Positions 43,330 to 53,917 of a stretch of DNA of 64,000 nt are shown here, piece after piece (position 1 is the stretch's first letter; every line of letters starts with the position of its first letter). The DNA comes from Pseudopithomyces maydicus. Taxonomy: Eukaryota; Ascomycota; Dothideomycetes; Pleosporales; Didymosphaeriaceae. The stretch is from positions 1,116,001 to 1,180,000 of the forward strand of contig JANTUC010000008.1 of assembly GCA_026873275.1 (NCBI GenBank), read 5' to 3'. The notes below the pieces were generated by a model. The model did no database searches and was not told where the DNA came from. It was given only the letters and a program-made list of their open reading frames with translations. The position numbers were made by a program, and so were the translations under genes.

Positions 43330-43750
43330 AAACGCACCTGTCAGAACGCGAAAACGGCACCTGATACTGTGTTTTCAATCATCTCCTTTCAAATAGCACC
43401 ATCAAATCGATGTTTTACTTTGGACTCAAAATCCACAGACGTTGCCCGATACCCTTAGCACCCTGCACAACACGCAACAAATACCTAGACTGCGTAAATA
43501 GAGGCATGCATGTACTTAGCCCTGGAGGGGCTCCACAAATCGCTTGCACCCCGGTCCGCGCTACCGTGCCACGTTCTACGTCATAAACGGCGACCTGCAT
43601 GCCCACCAAGCTTCCCTAACGGAAGCAGGATCGCAATGTGGCGCTGGCATGCCATCATCGGTTCGTAGCTATGCACTTTCCAAGAAGTCCACTTCACCCC
43701 AAAGAAGCCGGTCTGCATAGTCACAGAGCAATCGAAATACATTCGTCGCA
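43330..43750. other. Intergenic region
   Basis: 421 bp, 3' flank of the secreted protein gene and promoter of the next. Nothing else supported. Confidence 0.5.
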
Positions 43751-44755
43751 ATGACTTCCTTCATCCAGAACATGCTCTGGAACAGCGTTTCCGGCTTCGT
43801 GGAAGCAGGGACGCGCACCGTGGGCGGCTATGCTGGTGATGCGTTAATCAAGGCCGGAGATATGGTAGAGGGGGTGGCCGCTCGGTAGGAAATAGTACGT
43901 CCTTTCTCACTTACCGTGCTATACCCCTGGGTACTCTGGCCGTTGAGCATCTACTCCCTACTGCACCAAGATCCTCTGTCAACGCAGATTGACTTTGTAC
44001 TTACAAGCGCAAGGCATCGAACGCAAAGCCACAGGCCTGGGTACCTCCATATCCGGACAAACCCACACACCTTCCGCGAAAGCACTGCCTTCTACAGCTC
44101 GCAGGCCTGCGGCCCACCGCTCAAACTCGCTACCTGCGGCGACGAAGCCAAGTACTGGGGGATCGGGCGTACCATTGGGCGCCAAAAGTATGGTACCGCA
44201 GGAGCTGGGGCCGCGAAATCGACGGTAGGCGGCGTGACCAAGACCGCAGGAGGTGTGGTGGGTGGGGCGAAGAGCAACGTAACCAACGGCGTCGCCAGGG
44301 GTGCTGGCGGGCTGACCAAGCCTGTTGGCGGTGTCGTTGGACGCGCGAACAGCACCGCAGGCGCTGTAGGGAGAGGTCTTGGAGGCGTCACCGGGGGTGT
44401 TGTCGGCGGGGCAGGCAAGGCCTATTCGTCCACAACCAACACTGCAAACGCGGCCGCAAAACGGAACGGCCTTCCCAAGCCGTACCCGCAAAGCTCCATG
44501 GCCCAGAGTAAATCCGCGGACCTCCCTAAACCCTACGGCAGCTCGAACAGCTATCCTTCGACCGGGAAGAAGACAGCGGTGAAACCGGGCCAGAGTAAGC
44601 CATTTGTGCCCCCGAAAGAGAAGGACGATGGGAAGAAGCCGTACCCTGGAACGAACACATTGCCAGGGCAGGCAAGCAGAACGCCTGTGAAGAAGTATAA
44701 GCCAGCGCAGAGATATGAACCACCGGCAAAGGCGGGAGAAGCGAAGTTTTTCTGA
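43751..44755 (+). CDS. Gly/Ala-rich conserved fungal protein (two apparent frameshifts)
   Basis: Starts at ATG 43751 (MTSFIQNMLWNSVSGFVEAG). Reading directly, the frame stops after VEGVAAR. One extra G in the G5 run 43870-43874 gives DMVEGGGRSVGN and leads to a GTACGT donor at 43895; with the acceptor at 44013 the frame continues IERKATGLGTSISGQTHTPSA. A second missing base in AAAA 44184-44187 is needed to reach the C-terminal part, which is read as KKYGTAGAGAAKSTVGG and ends at 44755. With both restored the length is 295 residues. The middle is a run of short Gly/Val/Ala repeats (VGGVTKTAGGVVGGAK, GGLTKPVGGVVGR), the end is Pro/Lys-rich with LPKPY motifs. Function unknown; the two ends look conserved and the centre low complexity. 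Confidence 0.7.
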
Positions 44756-45221
44756 GGGCAAGGTTCCTAAATATGTATCATGATTGTTTAAGCAAGAAAA
44801 GGGAGGAGTTTGCGGCGTCTTTGGGTGGGTCCGATTTTAGGAGGTTGTGAAGGGATGTATACTCTAGGGGCAGACATAGCCACAGAATACTCGGAATGTT
44901 TGCAGGACAAGCATTACATCCCCAATTTTGCAATTCGTCAGGTGGCCTACCGGCTGGAACATGAAAGCACATGCTCCAACAGATTCCTAGGTCATCTCCA
45001 CCAAGGAGCACATATTACCCCGCATGCCGTACCCATTCACCATACCGAGATAAGCAACCACCGTGTCGATCTCACATCATCCACGTCGGATCGCTTTCTG
45101 CATGCCGAATCCAAACCCGAGGCCTGAGTCAAGCTTTTGGCGCCGAGACTTTGGATTGCTTAAACTTGAACCGTCGCGCACGTTGCTAGAACACTTGGTA
45201 CAAAGTGTTTACATACATACC
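44756..45221. other. Intergenic region upstream of MFS gene
   Basis: 466 bp containing the transporter promoter. No gene seen. Confidence 0.5.
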
Positions 45222-46886
45222 ATGGGGCTCTTTGTAAAGAAACACGACAATGCGCGAAGACAAGACGTCAGTTTGCAGAAGGTGGAGAAAGGCATAGGAG
45301 ATGTTAATGGAACCGAGCAGGATATTGCACTGGGTTCCCAGGCGCAGATATCAATCGATCCAGAGATGGAAAGGAGAGTGAGGAGGAAGCTGGACTGGCA
45401 CATCATCCCGCTGGTTTCTGCATTGTACTTGCTCGCCTTTCTCGATAGATCAAACATCGGGTGAGCTCTCCGACTTATCTATCCTGGGACAAAACGATGG
45501 CTCACTATATCATACGCGTTCTGGACAATTCACTGATGGCAAAAATAGCAATGCGCGTATCGCCGGCATGAGCGAAGACCTGGGCCTTGATGGCGGCAAG
45601 TACGACTGGCTTCTTACCATCTTCTACATATCCTACATCGTCTTCGAGTTCCAGGCTATCATGTGGAAGGTGGTGCCCCCGCACCGCTGGGCCGCCTTTA
45701 TGGTTTTTGGATGGGGCCTAGTATCGACGGTGCAAGCAGCAATCCACACGTGGGAAGCGGAGATGGCGTTGCGTTTCTTCATGGGACTCACGGAAGCGGG
45801 CTACGGCCCTGGTATCCCCTACTTGCTCTCATTTTTCTATCTCAGGGACGAGTTGGGGTTGCGGGCGGGCATGTTTCTAAGCGCAGCACCGCTAGCAAAC
45901 ACATTTGCAGGGGCACTTGCATACGGCATCACATCCGGCAACCCAGACATGGCGAAATGGAGGGTGCTGTTTCTTGTCGAAGGGCTGCCTACGATTGCAA
46001 TGGCGGTGGTCGCGTGGTTTTTCCTACCCGACAGTCCCGGGCAAGCGAGATTTCTCAGCGAAGAGGAGAAGGCGGTGGTGGTGGCTCGAGGGGTGCGGCA
46101 AGCAGGGGCAGCAACGAGGGTTGGGGGTGTCGAGTGGAAGGAGTTTTGGGGTGGGCTTGCGGATCCGAAGGGTTGGATCCTGGGCGTAGGTGCATGTCGA
46201 CAACGTTGGATGGCAATGCTGACAGCTGGGTAGCTGATGTACTTTTCATGCAACGTGAGCTTCTCGTCGCTTCCAGTCTTCCTGCCGACCATCTTGAAGG
46301 AGATGGGGTTTTCGGCCATCAACGCGCAGGGGCTCACGGCGCCACCATTCTTCCTCTCGTTCCTGATCACCATCATCACGCCGTACATTGCAGACCGCAC
46401 GCAGCAACGGGGACTGATGCTGATGGTGCTCAGCGTGGTGGGCGGCACGGGCTACGTCATCCTGGCGGCGGCAAGGAGCGTAGGGGCGCGGTACTTTGGC
46501 GTCTTCATGGCGGCAGCAGGAATCTTTCCTGCCATCGCGAACATTCTGCCGTGGGTGCTGAACAACCAGGGCAGCGACACACGGCGGGGAGCAGGCATTG
46601 TGCTGCTCAACGTCATCGGGCAATGCGGGCCGCTGCTCGGGACGAGGATGTACCCGGCCAGCGAGGGCCCCTTTTACGTCAAGGGACAGGCCGTGTGCGC
46701 AGCGTTCATGTTCTTCACGACGCTGCTGGTGGTGTTGCTAAGGACACTGCTTGTACGGGAGAACAGGAAGCTGGACAGACAGTTTGGGACGGTGGAGCAG
46801 CAGAAGCAGGCCATGAGGGGAGGGCAAGGGGGAGGAGCGCAGTGGGGGTTGAGAACTATGGACCGATGTTCCGATATGTGTTGTAG
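45222..46886 (+). CDS. MFS transporter, anion:cation symporter (allantoate permease) family; 3' frameshift
   Basis: Exons 45222-45460, 45549-46185, 46234-46886, introns 88 and 48 nt; 509 residues after correction. Cytoplasmic N-terminus of about 60 residues, then DWHIIPLVSALYLLAFLDRSNIGNARIAG, the TM1 signature of the Dal5/Tna1-like ACS family. About twelve membrane segments follow, with the loop RFFMGLTEAGYGPGIPYLLSFFY after TM4. Such carriers take up carboxylate-type substrates such as allantoate, nicotinate, pantothenate or biotin precursors with protons; the substrate cannot be assigned. The end is frame-shifted at the G5 run 46844-46848: one more G yields WGVENYGPMFRYVL and the stop at 46886, the usual ending of this family, instead of an aberrant 60-residue tail. 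Confidence 0.9.
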
Positions 46887-47710
46887 GCGCAGCTGCCACA
46901 CATTGCACTACGGATGTGCAATGAGGAAGGCGCGACCGAGCTGGATGGCAGGCCAGAACGGGGACGGGAATGGGAACGGGCGGGGAAGGTGCCAGCGGAC
47001 TGGGTGGGCCGAGGGAAAGAGCTGGTGAGTTGGACAGGTGAGCTGATGAGCTGGACCGACGGGTGAGCTTGTTGAGCTGGGTGAGCTGGGTGAGCTGGGT
47101 GAGCTGGGTGAGCTGGGTGTCGTGTCGGGGCTGTCTACCTGGGTAGGCTCTTGTTCAGACCGGCGAGCTGGTGAGAGTTGGTGCGAGCTGGTGAGAGCTG
47201 GTGCGAGCTGGAGGGCTGGCTGTGGCCCCCGGGATGGTCTAGTCTAGTCTTGTCTCTGGATTGGCAGGTTGGGCCGGTCGAGGAAGGAGCCGTCGTCGAG
47301 CTACGGGACAACAGGGCAGCCTCGACTGGGTAATCGGGCACGCGACTGGTTTTTTTTTTAGGTCCTCTTCTCTTCTCCTCCTCCGTGCACTGCTGCGACA
47401 GGGTGACTGGCGAAGTGTGCCTGCAAGTCGTTCTCTTGGGGCCGTCGTGTCGGGGTGTCCACTGCAGACTACAGTAGACTACCGCCATCTACCATACTTG
47501 CTGCATCCCAAGGACTGGCGCGCGCAGGGGCCACGCATGTCGTCACACCCGTCACTCATACTGCATGCGCGCCTCGTACCCGCATCGCGGCTCTGCAGCC
47601 CCGGCTACCAAGCTTTCACTTCACTGCTCGACCCAGCACTGCGAGTCCGCTGCCAACCCTAGCTTCCAATTCCCCATAGCAGCACTGCCAGTCCAACAAC
47701 ATCCGCTTCG
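46887..47710. other. Intergenic region with GAGCTGGGT repeats
   Basis: 824 bp before the CorA gene. The first half is a field of GAGCTGG-type repeats (perfect array 47074-47118, degenerate copies to about 47213). The second half is CT-rich leader with a T9 run at 47350-47358. No gene. Confidence 0.6.
47074..47118 (+). repeat. 9-bp minisatellite GAGCTGGGT, five copies
   Basis: Five perfect head-to-tail copies. Degenerate relatives (GAGCTGGTGAGAGTTGGTGC) continue at 47163-47213. Confidence 0.93.
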
Positions 47711-50319
47711 ATGGCTTCCCATGCCCCAGACGAGAGCTCCACAATTCCAGGCCAGCCAGCACGGCCAACCCACCACTCAGCCCAAACCCCATCTGCTCAC
47801 CCTCACCAGCAGCACCCCGACCCCCAACCCGCTAAGAAACGCAAGCACCGCGGGGGCAAAAAGCGGCGCAACCGTCGCCAGTCTTTCGCCAACACCCTCG
47901 ACCCCGGCGACATGACCGACGATGCCCGTCCCAGTCTCGCAGACGTCACGGCCACCTCCTCGCGCGCCAGCTCCAGCTTCTACCGCCTGCGCCAGAAGCG
48001 CAGCAACGACAGCCTGGACAGCGAGTCTGCCCTCCTCGACCACCGTGAACAGCCCCCTCTCTTCAGACCCGCCGCTCCAGCATGCAGACGTCGCAGCTGC
48101 TCTCGCCCCCCAGCGCCGCTACACACAGTCGCAGAACCCCCGCTCCACTCTCTCGCACCAGCACTACGTCTCCGACAGCGATCACCAAGATGACGAGGCC
48201 GACGACAGGACCCCGCTCATGAGCTCTTCCGTGCGGGACATCCGCTCGAGCACCTACGGATCCGCCACTCGTCGTCGAAGAGAGAGCAGGTCCTCGGCCG
48301 CCTCCAACGGCTTGTTGGGTGCTCAATTCGCTCTGCAGCATCACTCACAGACCGACTTGGGAGACTACGATGTCAACAATCCACCCTCTGTGCCTGGCAG
48401 TCCAGTTCTAGGCCCGGAAATCAACAGCTATGGCGATGTTATGCTTCCTACCGACATCCAGCCGTCTAGCTCTAGACCGGGAAGCAGCGAGAGCAGAGGC
48501 AGGTCTCGGGATATGCTCATCGACATCGACGAAGAGCCCACCCCAAAACAGATTTACGAGTCCGCCCCGACCTCCCCTCCCGTTCCGACTGATCTCCGTC
48601 GTCGCATGACACTGTCTGCCACCGAGGATGTTTGCTTTCCTCTCGAAGGTATGTCTGAGATTGGCCAGGAGGACTACGCACAACGCTCAGAAGCTGGTGA
48701 TACACGACAGCGCCGTCGCCGTCGCCGCTGGCCGGATTTAAGTGCCCTGGAGGCATGGTCGCACGAGGAGAAGGAGCAACGTACCATGGAAGGCATGCGT
48801 GCTCGCAAGGTCAGTGAGCCTTTGATGGTAGACGGACGCCTTCGCCCGCAGAAACGAACATGGCATAAAGACACCGAGGATGCTCCCTATCGCTTCACAT
48901 ACTTTAACGAGGAATTCGACAACACAATCCACAGTCAGAGCATCGGTGAGCTCCTCCAACCAGGACAGACGTTCCGACAGCTCTTCATTCCCGATCCGCC
49001 CGTACTGGAAGATAGCTCAGAGGACGAGACCGATGACGACGAGGGCATGACCACTGTAACCAGGGAAACTACTTTGGAGAGGCCTAGCATTAATGGTCTT
49101 TCTCGCGCTACTCCGCGCACACCCAGTAGATTAAATCCGAACCAGCCGCCTTCGGGCGAGCAGACGCGATCTAGCACGCCCGGACGTGTTCCTACCCCAA
49201 AACCCTCCCAAGATCAAGAGAAGCCCAAGCGCTACGGCCCACGTCCGGCGTTCTGGCTAGATGTGCTCTCGCCCACCGATGCTGAGATGAAAGTCATTTC
49301 AAAGGCATTCGGCATCCATCCCCTTACTGCCGAAGACATTCTCATGCAGGAGCAGCGCGAGAAGGTGGAGCTTTTCAAGCATTATTATTTCATCAATTAT
49401 CGCACCTTCGAGCAGGACGAAACTAGCGAAGATTACCTTGAGCCTGTCAACTTGTACGTTGTCGTCTTCAAAGAAGGTGTCATTAGCTTCCATTTCTCCA
49501 TGACCCCACATCCAGCCAATGTCCGGCGTCGCATTCGCCAGCTCAAAGACTACCTCATTCTCAGTCCGGACTGGATTTCGTATGGTCTCATAGACGATGT
49601 AACTGACGCATACGCGCCACTCATTGAACGCATCGAGCAAGAAGTCGACGACATTGACGAGGCCATTCTACGCTCCTACTCACAGGAAGATGAGAGGTCT
49701 TCCAATAGCAAGAAGGACCCCTTCAATATACTCAGCGAGAAAGACTCTGACGATGGAAAAGAGGGTAGTGCCGGAAGAGACATGCTCCGCAGAGTGGGAG
49801 AGGCGAGAAAAAGGGTCATGACTCTCTACCGCTTGCTGAGCACAAAGGCAGATGTCATCAAAGGGTTTGCCAAGAGATGCACGGAGCAATGGGATGTTGC
49901 GCCACGTGGGGAGGTTGGGCTTTACTTGGGCGATATTCAGGATCACATCGTGACTATGACTGCCAACTTGAGTCATTACGAGAAGTAAGTGTCATCTTTT
50001 CGGTCCCGTCACTTCTGATCATGAGAGATACTAACAAGATCATAGCCTGCTTTCACGAAGCCACAGCAATTACCTCGCCCATATCAATATTCGAATGAAC
50101 GAGCGCCAGGAGCAGACGTCTGACATTCTCGGCAAGCTGACTGTGCTGGGAACGATTGTCCTGCCAATGAACGTTGTGACGGGCATCTGGGGCATGAATT
50201 GTCTGGTACCCGGACAAGATGTTGAAAATTTAAATTGGTTCTTCGGAATCACTGGGAGTTTGATAGCTTTTGGATTGAGCTGTTACTTCATTGCGAAGCG
50301 GATATATGACATTGTGTGA
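47711..50319 (+). CDS. CorA/Mnr2-type magnesium transporter (two apparent frameshifts)
   Basis: Exons 47711-49984 and 50046-50319, 61-nt intron. The long hydrophilic N-terminus starts MASHAPDESS with a basic KKRKHRGGKKRRNRRQS; a CorA domain covers about residues 500-849. The pore helix ends in the diagnostic GMN: VVTGIWGMNCLVPGQ, flanked by TM1 (LTVLGTIVLPMNVV) and TM2 (FFGITGSLIAFGLSCYFIAKR). It most resembles vacuolar Mnr2 and plasma-membrane Alr transporters. The N-terminal frame (to EQPPLFRP) and the later frame (QRRYTQSQNPRSTL onward) do not connect directly. Adding one base at CCC 48068-48070 and one at C6 48106-48111 joins them through RRSSMQTSQLLSPP and gives 849 residues, a multiple of three. 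Mg2+ homeostasis is the likely role. Confidence 0.9.
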
Positions 50320-51680
50320 GGATCGAGCGTGTTGCGTATGGCATGATCTAGAAAATGCGGCAGAATATTGGGGTTTCATGTTGTAATTGTGTACTCTATT
50401 GTGGGCGTAGATGGCTGGGTTAGAAACAAGGAGCACACGCACCGTCATGGAATATATGGGTTTGAGAACTGACAATTTTTTCTGGACAACAATGAAACGG
50501 CACATGGCTTTCTTGTGTTTTTATTCATATATCCATGGTCCATGATCCCATGGAACCGCCCGCGGGCCCGGGCATTCATCAGTCACGTGTTGGCTTGGGA
50601 GATATGGATAAACAACCGATAAGATGGACACATACGAAAACATGCCGGCCAAGTTCTCCCTCCATTTTCCCGTCAGTGATAGATTATAACCTTCACCATA
50701 CGGTATAGGAGTACCATATACGATGGCATCTTTCAGACGCGACACCAAGTTAGCTAGAGTTGGTTAAGGGTGACGTTGATCTAGTGTCCCACACAAAGGC
50801 TACACGTATCTACCAGAATAGAATTAGGGTCATAGAAACGGTGCACACGCTAAGATGAGAGGTTGCATGCTGCTTTCGCCTCCTGAAGCAAGAGTGTGTT
50901 TCGTGTACTAGTTTAATGATCATCATAACGCGATCGTGCGATGGGGCAAGTCTGCTTGATTAAGGTTTCCGGCAACGGCGTCTAGCCATTCGAAGAATAG
51001 TAAGATGATACTATGGAGGCGGGGAGGGGAATGGAGGATAATGGCGAGAGGATACTGGGAAAACTGCACCTTCTCTGGCAAGCGGCGGATATACCATCGT
51101 CGATGAGGGCGATTCGGCCGAATGATTACGAGAGCCAGTTCTGGGAGAGGATAGGGTTGACGGTTTGGAAAGATGTCCACTGGGTAGCCTGTTCACTATA
51201 GCTCGATCTCTTCTCTGGTCCTCTTCTCCTTCGTTGTGTGGTTTGTGGCCTTGGCTAAGCTTAAGATGTATGGAGGGACATCGGACAGGTACAGAATTTC
51301 CTCGCCTCATGACGTACGCACCAAGTCTCTCAAGGTGAGCCTAGGAACCACGTTCACTGAATCTCACCTTCCAAGTAAGCATGCTCAATTGTTCAGCGAT
51401 TAGACTACTGTGGCGGTAGTAAAAGTAGCGTGCATAAATGCACGTGAAACACGACAAATGAACGCTATTAAAGTTTCCGAAAGGGATCACTTTGCGCCGT
51501 CTGTTCACACGCGCCACTAGCGTACCGTATTGGGCGCAAAACCACTGACTCAAAAAGCCGAAGATCACCTGCATACCCGCCCGCTACAATGATGCGGACT
51601 CACTAAAATGCAGGGACCGGAGTTTTCCACGGCCTTTCGGCGCGCTGCATAGAGCTAGATATCAATCACACGCTCAAAAT
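50320..51680. other. Convergent intergenic region
   Basis: 1.36 kb between the CorA gene and the BRCT gene 3' ends. Mixed composition with T-rich 3' UTR-like parts. No coding, RNA or repeat feature that I can support. Confidence 0.5.
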
Positions 51681-53051
51681 TCAGCCTGTAGGTGGGGTTT
51701 TCGTAGCTGGGCCTTGCATACCAGCGCTGAAGCCCAACACGCTATTCTGGCGCTCAGAAGTAAGTCTTATCGGTGGGAACCGGGACTCAGGGAGCCTTTT
51801 TTCGGCCTTGATGGATTCGAGGACCCTGCATTGGTGAGCACGTTTTTATGCGCCACAGGTCGGTGTTACTAAGAGGGCGGTGCAAAAACAGCATCTCCGA
51901 AAATTATACAAAAGATGATGTGATATATCCGATGACCACAACAAGTGCAGTGAAGGCATTGGGAAGTTGGACAGCATGGCGACTTACCATTCGATGGTGA
52001 TATACTTGACCGGGTTCCCTCTGGTTTTGACAAGCTCTTTCTGCAGCTTGCTGCCTGCAAGGCCACCGCCGCAATTTGTGCCCAGGATAACGTGGGTAAC
52101 TGTACGTCGTCCGAGGGTAATGGATTGACTGGCACCGTGTTGTGCAAGGACATATCTCAGCTTGTGGTCTGATATAACGGGCATGGTGGACCCATTGATG
52201 TAGAAGCAGAGTCCGCGAAATATCTGTTTCTCAGAACACTGCGTGGGGTGTGATGATGTCGAGGGTTGGTCTGCGAAGGTCTGTCAGCAGCAGGAACTAG
52301 TGCGTACGTACACGTACGACATTGGTATACGCATACCTTGGTCGGTTGCGGTGGCTGCGACCGTGTCGTCTGGTGGCACACTGTGTCGCGTGTTCTCCTC
52401 CGTTGGGGACGACCTCTTTGCGCTGGCGGTAGCCCTGCTATTGCCCCAGGTCTCAGCAAGGCTTTTCTGCCCGCCGATCCTCAAGCCCTTTGCCCCCTTC
52501 TCCCATCCACCACCAGGCTTCCTCCCGTCTTTCCCAAAGCCTTCGCTGCCGGCGCCCACCGTGTCGGCAGCCCGCTTGCCGCCGCCTGGTCCACCCTTGT
52601 ACTGTTCGGTGAGCTTCAGACAACGGCTCTGTCGCCATGACGTCGATCCCGACAAGCGATTTTCGGCCCGCTGGTGGCCTGTGGAGGACGAGTTCCAAGG
52701 ATCAAAGAAATTGCGCGCCGGGGCGACTACACCGGAGGGCAGACGGGGCGGAGGAATGGCAGGTGGTTTGCTACTCGCGGTTGGCTTGGCAGTGGTGAAT
52801 GAGGCGGGCAGCGGGTCCATGTGCGAGGCAAGCGGGGTGTGATGATTGTGCAGCTCGCTGTTATGATCTGCTACGGGGGTTCGGGTGCGTGCTGGGTGCG
52901 TTGCCACTCTGGGCCTGCTTGGAACGATGCGCACGCCCGCTGCCGAGGCTAATGTGCTGGGCTTGCCATCACCTGCAGGAACATACGATGGTCGCTGCTG
53001 CGCCGAGGGCGGAGGGACCTCTGCATCGTCGTCGAGGGTGGTTGGGCGCAT
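51681..53051 (-). CDS. BRCT-domain protein with Pro-rich N-terminus
   Basis: Three exons: 53051-52337, 52270-51988, 51825-51681, introns 66 and 162 nt; 380 residues. The ATG at 53051 (MRPTTLDDDAEVPPP) was chosen as the first natural start, but in-frame ATGs further upstream cannot be excluded. The first 235 residues are Pro/Ser/Lys-rich and disordered. A single BRCT domain follows, spread over exons 2-3: IFRGLCFYINGSTMP, RYVLAQHGASQSITLGRRTVTHVILG, KYITIEW and, after splicing, VLESIKAEKRLPESRF. The Trp and the hydrophobic VTHVI strand are the family landmarks. BRCT modules bind phosphopeptides in DNA-damage responses; a lone C-terminal BRCT without catalytic domain suggests an adaptor role. 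The specific protein is not identified. Confidence 0.85.
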
Positions 53052-53917
53052 GGGTGGTTTCGGTTGGCGGGGAGCAGCCTTGGGCGGTGTGACTTGAATG
53101 GTGATGGCGTGTGACGAGATGACTAGGCATGCGTGTGTGTGAAGTCTGCACCTCCGCCGCGTTTCGCTTCTGTCACATTCAAGTCGACGATTGAATACAC
53201 TCGTCATGTAGCATGTTTGCGTCCCATTCCAGTTTACGAACATTGTATTTTGCAGAACATGCTGAATAGCGCGTGGCTGATACATTCGTAGGCCGACCGT
53301 TTCCGCGGTCCATGCATAAAGAAAACAAACGCCATCCGACTCCGTGTCTCCCTGCACGCCTTGCTGCCAACGCAAATGTTCCACCTCATGACACCATTAA
53401 CCTAGGGTATAACCACGCTTCGATGAAAAGCAGACAAGAAGGAGTTTGTACATACGAGAACAGAGTAATAGAACAGGGAGGCTGCACGCTTTCGCCTCAC
53501 GATATGTAGTCTTTGCCTTCGCAACGCCGAGTACAAAACAGGAGAAGAAGAACATGCAGGTGCATGAGATAAGAAACAAAAAAAAACCCCCAACCCAACC
53601 CGTGGCCAGTGCAACAAATAAGAAAAGAGACTACTTAACATGTCGTCCATTTGATCCATGGAACCTGAAATTTTTTTTTCAATCGTGTCGACATTAGATA
53701 CCGGTAAATCCAGCTGTTCCTTCCGTGTACGCCGTTGAACCGAAAAGCGTGCGATTATGGAATGCCATGAATAAATGTTCGCCCACAGGGCGTCAGGTGA
53801 AAGAATTTTGATACCGTGGATTGCTCCACAATTGGCGGTACAATGTCCGGGAGAGTGAAAGCTTTTGCTCTGGGTGCGGCGTTGGCTCTGTAGCATCCTT
53901 GTGATCGGGTGCCAACA
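53052..53917. other. Intergenic region
   Basis: 866 bp between two minus-strand genes: BRCT-gene promoter and 3' flank of the next gene. A7/T9 homopolymers at 53579-53586 and about 53671. Nothing else supported. Confidence 0.5.

Noticed and set aside
45663..46886. 407-codon plus-strand ORF overlapping the transporter
   Set aside because: Alternative frame of the MFS exons with Gly/Arg/His-rich translation; only its last 15 codons are real, as the corrected transporter end.
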